Below the pieces are notes generated by a model. The model was not told the DNA's origin. It worked only from the letters and a program-made list of their open reading frames with translations, and did not search any database. Below, one piece after another: positions 1 through 4,917 of a DNA stretch of 6,444 nt. Position 1 is the stretch's first letter. The number at the start of each line of letters is the position of its first letter. The stretch comes from Deltaproteobacteria bacterium (GTDB lineage Bacteria; Desulfobacterota; Desulfarculia; Adiutricales; Adiutricaceae). Where the stretch lies: NCBI GenBank assembly GCA_031277995.1, contig JAITLH010000220.1, positions 1 through 6,444 on the forward strand. The letters are read 5' to 3'. The position numbers were made by a program, and so were the translations under genes.

Positions 1-688
1 CCAAAATCACCATTAACCGTTACCAACAAGCGTTTTGAAAATCCCGGTTTTCAAAGAAGCGAATCGCGACTAACCGCGTCCCATTAGCGCTTTTGAGATC
101 GTCGTTTCTTGGTTTAACCAAAAATCATAACTAACCGTATCCCATGGGCGCTTTTGAGATCGTCGTTTTTTGGATCAACCAAAATCATAACTAACGACTT
201 CTAACGACCGTTTTAATTAACCGCGGTTTTCCAAGACCACAATCGCGACTAACCGCATCCCATCGGCGACTTTTAGTTCTTCGTTTCTTTCATAAACAAG
301 AACCATGATTAACCGCTTGCCATAAGCTTTTTTGGGAACGGCGGTTCTAAAGACGCGAAACATTACTAACCTTATCCTATCGGCGATTTTGAGAACCTTG
401 GTTTTGGATAAAGTCAAATCGCGACTAACCATATCCCATAAGCGCTTTTGAGATCGTCGTTTCTTGGTTTAACCAAAAATCACGACCAGCCGCTTCCCAT
501 AAGCGTTTTTTTTGGAACCGTGGTTTTGGACGAAGTAAATCATAACCAGCCGCTTCCCATAGGCGTTTTTGAGAACCGTGACGTTAAAATAGCCAAATTC
601 ACAACTAACCTTATCCTATAAACGCCTTTGAGATCGTCGTTTCTTGGATCAACCAATATTCATAACCAACCGCTTCCCGTAAGAGTTT

Positions 689-716
689 TTGTAATCAAAC
701 CCCTTTCACGTATAAC
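689..716 (+). promoter_or_regulatory. Candidate sigma70-type promoter for the kinase gene
   Basis: TTGTAA (689-694) and TATAAC (711-716) are separated by 16 bp and match the -35/-10 consensus at 4/6 and 5/6 positions. Transcription would start near 722 and give a leader of roughly 68 nt before the GTG start. The element lies in the twelfth unit of the upstream array, a unit whose second half has diverged from all the others. This is inference from consensus matching; AT-rich repeats can produce such matches by chance. Confidence 0.35.
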
Positions 717-733
717 CAAAATTCATTAAAAAC

Positions 734-754
734 CGCTTCCCATAAGCGTTTTTT
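734..754 (+). terminator. Terminator-like hairpin with T6 in the kinase leader (last full repeat unit)
   Basis: CGCTT (734-738) and AAGCG (744-748) form a 5-bp stem with loop CCCAT, followed directly by six T (749-754). The stem is short, so termination would be weak. Because it sits between the candidate promoter and the kinase start, it could act as a partial attenuator. The same form recurs in the array at 491-513 (T8), 551-570 (one G-T pair, T5) and 315-333 (GCTT/AAGC, T6), so it is also simply a property of the repeat unit. Confidence 0.3.
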
Positions 755-789
755 CTAGATCATGCGCCCTTCATGGATAAAACGAAATC

Positions 790-3711
790 GTGACTAACCC
801 CACCACCGATCTTGGCCTGGGCACGGCCGTTTGCCCAAAATGTCACACCGCCTATCGGTTAAACGCCGATAATTTGGGGCATCGCTCGATTTGCGTCAAA
901 TGCGGCCAGAACTTTCACTTGCTGCCGACTTCCGAGGCGGCCGATACCCTGTGGGTTGATACCACGGCCGCCCAGCACATGTTGGCCGACAGGGTTTGGG
1001 AAAAGGGACTGGATTTAAGGGTTGGCCAGGTGGTTTTGGGCGTTTACGTCGTCCAGGAGATTTTGGGGCGAGGGGGCTTGGGCCAGGTTTTTAAGGTCAG
1101 GCATCAAGAGTGGCAAAAGGAACTGGCCTTAAAGCTTCCCTATCGAAACGTCATGGAACCCAAGTATTACCAGGCTTTGAAAAACGAAGCCGAGACCTGG
1201 GTGGCCTTGGGTCTCCATCCCCACGTGGTGACTTGCCATTACGTCAGGCCCATGATGGGCGTCCCGGCTATATTTATGGAGTACATTTCGGGCGGATCGG
1301 TCAAGGACTTAACCGAGGGGATCTCCGGGTCAACGCCGGTCATTTATCAAGGCGACGAAAGGCAAAGGACGGCCAGGATCTTGGATCTGGCCATCCAGGC
1401 GGCCTGGGGCTTGGAATACGCCCACGGCCGGGGCGTTTTGCATCTGGACATTAAGCCGCAAAACTTACTTTTTGAGGAAGACACCGGGCGGCTTTTGGTT
1501 ACTGACTTTGGCCTGGCCAGGGCGGCCAAGGAAACGAAGTTGCCGTCTGACAGCGCTTCCCTTTGGCCCAGGGACGTAAAGGACAGTTACGATCCCAAAA
1601 GCGGCCTGGTCCAGACGCCGCCCCCCGGGCACGGGGGTTTTGGCACCCCGCAATACATGTCACCCGAGGCCTCGGAAAGATTGTCCCCGGCCGTGGGCTT
1701 TGATCTCTGGGCCCTGTCCTTAACGCTTTTTGAGCTTTTTTTGGGGCAAAGGCCGTGGGAGTACGGCGGATCGGTGGGGGTGGCCTTTGACCAGTATTTG
1801 GCCGCCGTAAAACCCGTGACGGAAATGCCCGACCAAGTCAGGGAGTTTTTGAAAAGGGCCCTGGCCGCCGATCCCGACCGCAGATACGCCAAAGCCTCGG
1901 ACATGGCTTTGGCCTTGATCGGGGTTTATAAGGATTATTCGTGCCAGGATTATCCAAGACGCAAGCCCTACATCACCCCGGATTCGGCCGATAACCTTAA
2001 TAACCGGGCCGTGTCGCTTTTGGATTTGGACAGACCCGAGGAAGCCGAAAAACTCTGGCGTCAGGCCCTAAGGGAAGATCCCACCCATTTGTGGGCCTTT
2101 CATAATTTGGCCCTCCATAGGTTTCACCATAAGGCCTTGTCTCCCGAGGCTTTTAACGGGGCCTTGGACGAACTGACCAAAATGGCCGCCGGAAGAATCG
2201 TGCCCGAGCTGCCCTTGGCCTTATCCGGCGCCTATTTGGATTTGGGCTATTACCCCGAAGCCAAGGCCGCCCTCGAGTCCTTTACCGGCCCGGCCATGTC
2301 CTATGAGGCCAGAAGGCTTAGGGAGATCTTGGAGCGGAGGAGTCAAAATCCCAACGTCACGGAAAGGTCGCGCTCGGCCCACCCAAGGCTGTCCATGATC
2401 GCCACCAAGGCTTCCGAGGATGTCGGAAAAACCCTCATGCCCCAGCTCCTGGCCAAGGCGGCCGCGGCCATCGAGGCCGGGGACGATTCCGGGGCCCTGG
2501 TCGCCTTAAAGGAAGCCAGAAACCTGGGGACCCATGAAAGGTCGGTTGAACTCGATTCCCTTTGGCGCTCCCTTTACGGCAAACTCAATAGGCTAGACTT
2601 ACGGGAAATCTTGGAGGAAAGATCGCCGGGTTTGTCGGGCGAAGTGGCCGACTACAAGGCCGGGGTTTTGGTCCTCTACGACGGGAAGTCTTTAAAGTTC
2701 GTAAAAAATCCCAACTCCCAGGCCCCCGGCGCGGTGGAAGTTCGTTTATCCTCGCCGCCCGTTTCGGTGGATCTGACCAATGACGGGTCCATCGCCGCCG
2801 CCCTTACCGAGGACGGGCATTTGTGGCTATTTAACCCACTGACCGGGGCCGGGGCCGGGCAGGCCTTGGCCCATACGGGTTCCGGTCGATCGGCCCGCTT
2901 TAGGCCAGATGGACGAATCCTTTTCACGGCCGGGGATGACGGAGAACTTAAGACCTGGGACACTTCCCATGGCTATCTGGATAAGGGAACGCCCTTACTG
3001 GTGCGAAAACTCTCCGAACGCCCCCTTAAGGCCATGGCCCTAAGCCCCAACTGCCGGATTTTATCGGTCAGCGACGGACTGTTGGAATACCGGCTGGGCG
3101 CCGACAAGGTCACCGGGCCGGTTAGGACCATGCCCATGTCCGGGCCGGGCCAGGAGGTGAGGGTCCTCACCGCCTTGGTGGCCGATCCTTTCAACCGTTA
3201 CTTGCTTTCGGCCCATCAGGACGGGTTGACTTTTCACCCCCTGTTTGACACCGATTGGCGCCTCGATCCCGGGGATCTGGGTTCGCCGCCCCAAGCCCTG
3301 GCCATAAGCCACGACGCCAGGCTCCTGGCCGTGGCCTTAGCCGACGGAAGGCTTATTTTGGGCCTGGCCCCGGAGGAAGGTCAAAAATCCTTCGTGCCCC
3401 TACGCCGCCTGGAAGCCGGTCCCGCGCGTTACTTAAGTTTCGCCCCGGACGCCACCCACCTTTTGGCCGTGAGCAAAAACGCCGTGGTCATTTACGGCCT
3501 GTACTGGGATCTAGACGTCGCGAAACCTCGGGCCTGGGACAAAAAAGCCGGCATAGTCTTGGGAAATTTTACGGCCCAAAAAGGCCCCAAGGCCTTTTCC
3601 GAGGCCCTGGGCCAGGAATTTTTAATCGAGCTAAATAATTGTGGGCTAACCGGGCTCGATCCCATTACCGCCCTTAGCCGCTTAAAAGAAGCGCTCGATA
3701 AGCTGGCCTAG
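790..3711 (+). CDS. Cytosolic Ser/Thr protein kinase with N-terminal zinc ribbon, TPR-like and WD40-like regions
   Basis: A 973-residue Hanks-type kinase predicted to phosphorylate Ser/Thr of unknown substrates. In order: a zinc ribbon (C15-x2-C18 and C35-x2-C38, resembling the MJ0042-type finger); a kinase domain at ~83-380 with glycine loop GRGGLGQV (93-100), ATP lysine K115, likely helix-C E133, catalytic loop HLDIKPQN (218-225; D220, K222, N225), DFGLAR (239-244), GTPQYMSPE (285-293) and D305; TPR-like helices at ~401-505 and ~552-580; and a beta-propeller-like region at ~620-905 whose clearest blade is ~701-723. No membrane span or signal peptide is seen, so it should be cytosolic. The GTG start is well constrained: an in-frame TAA lies at 778-780 and the first zinc cysteine is codon 15, yet no good Shine-Dalgarno is visible. 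Oddities are HLD instead of HRD and a long activation segment. The kinase assignment is secure; the partner domains are confident by pattern, and the pathway is unknown. Confidence 0.95.
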   Translation: MTNPTTDLGLGTAVCPKCHTAYRLNADNLGHRSICVKCGQNFHLLPTSEAADTLWVDTTAAQHMLADRVWEKGLDLRVGQVVLGVYVVQEILGRGGLGQVFKVRHQEWQKELALKLPYRNVMEPKYYQALKNEAETWVALGLHPHVVTCHYVRPMMGVPAIFMEYISGGSVKDLTEGISGSTPVIYQGDERQRTARILDLAIQAAWGLEYAHGRGVLHLDIKPQNLLFEEDTGRLLVTDFGLARAAKETKLPSDSASLWPRDVKDSYDPKSGLVQTPPPGHGGFGTPQYMSPEASERLSPAVGFDLWALSLTLFELFLGQRPWEYGGSVGVAFDQYLAAVKPVTEMPDQVREFLKRALAADPDRRYAKASDMALALIGVYKDYSCQDYPRRKPYITPDSADNLNNRAVSLLDLDRPEEAEKLWRQALREDPTHLWAFHNLALHRFHHKALSPEAFNGALDELTKMAAGRIVPELPLALSGAYLDLGYYPEAKAALESFTGPAMSYEARRLREILERRSQNPNVTERSRSAHPRLSMIATKASEDVGKTLMPQLLAKAAAAIEAGDDSGALVALKEARNLGTHERSVELDSLWRSLYGKLNRLDLREILEERSPGLSGEVADYKAGVLVLYDGKSLKFVKNPNSQAPGAVEVRLSSPPVSVDLTNDGSIAAALTEDGHLWLFNPLTGAGAGQALAHTGSGRSARFRPDGRILFTAGDDGELKTWDTSHGYLDKGTPLLVRKLSERPLKAMALSPNCRILSVSDGLLEYRLGADKVTGPVRTMPMSGPGQEVRVLTALVADPFNRYLLSAHQDGLTFHPLFDTDWRLDPGDLGSPPQALAISHDARLLAVALADGRLILGLAPEEGQKSFVPLRRLEAGPARYLSFAPDATHLLAVSKNAVVIYGLYWDLDVAKPRAWDKKAGIVLGNFTAQKGPKAFSEALGQEFLIELNNCGLTGLDPITALSRLKEALDKLA

Positions 3712-3717
3712 CTTTTT
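3700..3717 (+). terminator. Weak hairpin plus T5 overlapping the kinase stop codon
   Basis: AAGCT (3700-3704) and AGCTT (3710-3714) can pair around loop GGCCT, and the T run extends to 3717. The 5-bp stem is AT-rich and includes the TAG stop (3709-3711). It may contribute to ending the kinase transcript, but it is well below the quality of the terminators at 4552 and 4858. Confidence 0.2.
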
Positions 3718-3718
3718 G

Positions 3719-4075
3719 CCCAAAATAATCGGCCCGTTCCCTTTCGCCGTAAAGCTAGGTTCACGAAAAACCGCCCCCAATCCCCCCGGCCGTAAAGTTC
3801 CTTTCACGAAAAACCTCCCCAAACCCCACCTAGCCGTAAACTTACTTTCACGAAAAACTCCCCAACCTCCCATGGCCAGCGGGGGCCCCTTGGCCAAAAA
3901 AGGTCGCCAATCGCCTTTTCGTAAACTTCGTTATCGCCAAAAGGCCCCAACGCGCTTATCCATAAAGCCCGATCTGGCCAAAAGGGCCCTAAACGCGGGG
4001 CCTAAATTTCGAAGTCGCCATAAAGGCCCAAAACTCCGCTCCGTAAAGGCCGATGGAAGCCTAAAGCCGGAAAAT
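3719..4075. repeat. Tandem array of ~8 degenerate ~42-bp units
   Basis: The motif CGTAAA and its variants (CATAAA, CCTAAA) starts units at about 3748, 3791, 3835, 3878 (very divergent), 3920, 3961, 4002 and 4042, with spacings of 40-44 bp. The first three full units share GCCGTAAA, then TTCACGAAAAAC, then C-rich sequence. The later ones carry a related form with CGCC(A/T)AAAGG and CCC. A partial unit seems to precede the first. Any ORFs through this stretch are artefacts of the repeat: they lack ribosome binding sites and are lysine-, arginine- and proline-rich. The array fills nearly all the space between the kinase stop and the next promoter. Function is unknown. Confidence 0.75.
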
Positions 4076-4076
4076 T

Positions 4077-4104
4077 TTTTCATTTTTTAAAAATATGGTA
4101 TCAT
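4077..4104 (+). promoter_or_regulatory. Candidate extended -10 promoter for the 68-residue gene
   Basis: TGG-TATCAT (4096-4104) fits the extended -10 pattern TGn-TATnnT. A partial -35, TTTTCA (4077-4082, 4/6), lies 16 bp upstream. The element sits in a sharply AT-rich strip (about 4070-4120) unlike the C-rich array before it. Transcription would start near 4111 and give a leader of about 125 nt. Confidence 0.4.
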
Positions 4105-4136
4105 TATTGCGTATTGATTAATCGCCAAGGCGAACG

Positions 4137-4149
4137 GTCAATTTTTGAC
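4137..4149 (+). other. Small perfect stem-loop in the 5' leader of the 68-residue gene
   Basis: GTCAA (4137-4141) and TTGAC (4145-4149) flank TTT. It could be a short operator-like inverted repeat or an RNA hairpin just downstream of the candidate promoter. At 5 bp it may also be chance. Confidence 0.2.
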
Positions 4150-4224
4150 TAGCTTCGGCCATCCATTCCACGCCCCCTAACGGCCCTTTAAGCCAGGCAT
4201 AAGGCGCGTCCAGTCAATGTCTTT

Positions 4225-4230
4225 GGAGGA
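4225..4230 (+). promoter_or_regulatory. Strong Shine-Dalgarno of the 68-residue gene
   Basis: GGAGGA ends 6 nt before the ATG at 4237. It is the only near-perfect ribosome binding site in the window and is the main reason for accepting the short ORF that follows as a real gene. Confidence 0.85.
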
Positions 4231-4236
4231 TTAATC

Positions 4237-4443
4237 ATGAGTGAAAGCAAGACTAAAAACATCAATACCACCCCTAACGATGATAACGATCATCCCTTTG
4301 ATCGCCAGGATTACTTCAAAAACATCCGTAACGATTTTTTGAGTAAGATCGGTCTCCCGCCCGATACCAAGCCCGCCCAAGTCATGAAAATCTTGGAAAT
4401 CAAGAGGGAATTGGCTCTCATTCAGAACAGGAAAAAGCATTAA
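4237..4443 (+). CDS. Orphan 68-residue hydrophilic protein
   Basis: I do not recognise a family. The first ~22 residues are polar and rich in Asn, Asp, Thr and Lys, and look disordered (NDDNDHPFD at ~14-22). Residues ~24-38 (QDYFKNIRNDFLSKIG) and ~47-66 (AQVMKILEIKRELALIQNRK) look like two amphipathic helices split by a GLPPDTKP turn, so it may be a small helical-hairpin or coiled-coil protein. It has no signal peptide, membrane segment, cysteine or metal motif. The ATG is fixed by the GGAGGA site 6 nt upstream. It stands alone between a candidate promoter (4077-4104) and an intrinsic terminator (4552-4597), so it is probably monocistronic and may be well expressed. Existence as a gene is likely; function cannot be assigned from sequence. 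Confidence 0.75.
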   Translation: MSESKTKNINTTPNDDNDHPFDRQDYFKNIRNDFLSKIGLPPDTKPAQVMKILEIKRELALIQNRKKH

Positions 4444-4494
4444 GCGCGCCTTTTTCCCAAAAAAATCCGCGCCAAAAATTTGACCCGCGCTTAA
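4440..4494. repeat. 9-bp perfect inverted repeat spanning the small gene's stop codon
   Basis: TTAAGCGCG (4440-4448) and CGCGCTTAA (4486-4494) are perfect complements separated by 37 nt. The left arm includes the TAA stop. There is no T run after the right arm, so it is not an intrinsic terminator by itself. GCGCG in the left arm can also pair with CGCGC at 4468-4472. It could form a 3'-end stem protecting the mRNA; this is inference. Confidence 0.4.
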
Positions 4495-4551
4495 GTCAAA
4501 AACCCGTCGCGATCGGCCGCCCCACCCCCATTGTCCCATTTGTCCCGTTGA

Positions 4552-4597
4552 CCCGGAGCGATGGTGGGGCGCCGGGCCATCGCTCTCGGGTTTTTTT
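4552..4597 (+). terminator. Strong rho-independent terminator after the 68-residue gene
   Basis: CCCGGAGCGATGG (4552-4564) pairs with CCATCGCTCTCGGG (4577-4590) with a single bulge. The intervening loop is GC-rich, and seven T follow (4591-4597). It lies ~110 nt past the stop codon of the small gene and ends any transcript from it. Confidence 0.9.
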
Positions 4598-4652
4598 CAT
4601 TTTCCTCGCGGCCAAGAAAACCTTTGGCCCAAATTAGCCCGTCCCTTTGGCC

Positions 4653-4669
4653 TGGCCAGTCCCTGGCCA
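4653..4669. other. 7-bp perfect hairpin between two transcription units
   Basis: TGGCCAG (4653-4659) and CTGGCCA (4663-4669) flank TCC. Neither strand shows a T tract beyond the stem, so it is not a terminator. It could be a protein-binding palindrome just upstream of the candidate promoter at 4690, or chance in a GGCC-rich stretch. Confidence 0.3.
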
Positions 4670-4689
4670 CGCCCAAGCCCAAAACGTTC

Positions 4690-4719
4690 TTGACCCGGCC
4701 CCCGATAAGGCGTTAACAT
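4690..4719 (+). promoter_or_regulatory. Candidate sigma70 promoter of the 4726-4881 RNA
   Basis: TTGACC (4690-4695; 5/6 of the -35 consensus) and TAACAT (4714-4719; 4/6 of the -10) are separated by 18 bp. Initiation would fall near 4726, downstream of one strong terminator and upstream of another. Confidence 0.4.
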
Positions 4720-4725
4720 ATGGCG

Positions 4726-4881
4726 GGTTTGGGCGAAGGGCGAAATTTTTTACGGGTTAGCCGCGGGGCTCGGTTCCGGCCGCTCCCAAAACTTTTTAAA
4801 ACCCAACCCCCAATTTCGTTTCGCGATAGGTCGCGTGGACAATGGTGGCTATGAAGGCCGCGAGCCTCTCGCGGTTTTTTT
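4726..4881 (+). ncRNA. Candidate structured small RNA or leader RNA, about 155 nt
   Basis: The stretch has no credible ORF but is bounded by a promoter-like element and a perfect intrinsic terminator. Its interior contains nested long-range complementarity: GCGAA (4733-4737) with TTCGC (4820-4824), CGAAATT (4741-4747) with AATTTCG (4812-4818), and GGGTT (4754-4758) with AACCC (4800-4804). Together these make a rod closed around a GC-rich core. A competing pairing also exists: GGGTTTGGG (4725-4733) with CCCAACCC (4802-4809), one T bulged. I do not recognise a known family. A rod with internal loops is reminiscent of 6S RNA in general shape only. Alternatively it is the 5' leader of the phosphoesterase mRNA with conditional termination. 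Boundaries are inferred. Confidence 0.4.
4858..4881 (+). terminator. Perfect intrinsic terminator 36 nt before the phosphoesterase start
   Basis: CCGCGAG (4858-4864) and CTCGCGG (4868-4874) form a 7-bp stem with loop CCT, followed by seven T (4875-4881). No ORF ends just upstream. It therefore either ends the candidate small RNA or acts as an attenuator in the leader of the phosphoesterase gene. Confidence 0.85.
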
Positions 4882-4917
4882 ATGCTCACAAGATAGGATG
4901 GATAAAGCGGTTTCCCC

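Larger units (their letters stand above)
1..799. repeat. Tandem array of ~13 degenerate ~60-bp units ending at the kinase start codon
   Basis: A core of the form (A)AATCRYRACTAACC followed by a CCCAT-containing segment and AAGCGYTTTTGAG recurs along the whole stretch. The 'TAACC' position (or its aligned equivalent) falls at about 14, 71, 132, 192, 250, 310, 367, 426, 487, 547, 606, 667, 730 and 794, giving spacings of 57-64 bp. Units are imperfect, but bases 86-127 and 441-482 are identical over 42 bp. The left edge lies outside the window. The repeated TAA in the core blocks reading in one frame, and no coding gene is seen here. The array is markedly more AT-rich than the genes. Its function is unknown; what is seen is the periodicity and the hairpin-forming sub-motifs described in the findings. 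Confidence 0.9.

Noticed and set aside
217..432. 71-codon ORF on the minus strand
   Set aside because: It runs through the tandem array, is repeat-derived, and has no convincing ribosome binding site.
773..793. Six-codon leader ORF (ATG at 773) whose TGA overlaps the kinase GTG start
   Set aside because: It has the form of a translational-coupling overlap, but the ORF has no Shine-Dalgarno and is short enough to arise by chance.
1..799. CRISPR array or plasmid-type iterons
   Set aside because: The whole ~60-bp unit varies gradually with no constant repeat alternating with unrelated spacers. Units are far longer than iterons, and no replication gene, clear DnaA box cluster or cas gene is present.
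3716..4090. 124-codon + strand ORF starting at TTG
   Set aside because: It has no ribosome site, a composition dominated by Lys, Arg and Pro, and lies exactly on the ~42-bp repeat array. The minus-strand ORF at 3682-3897 is rejected for the same reason.
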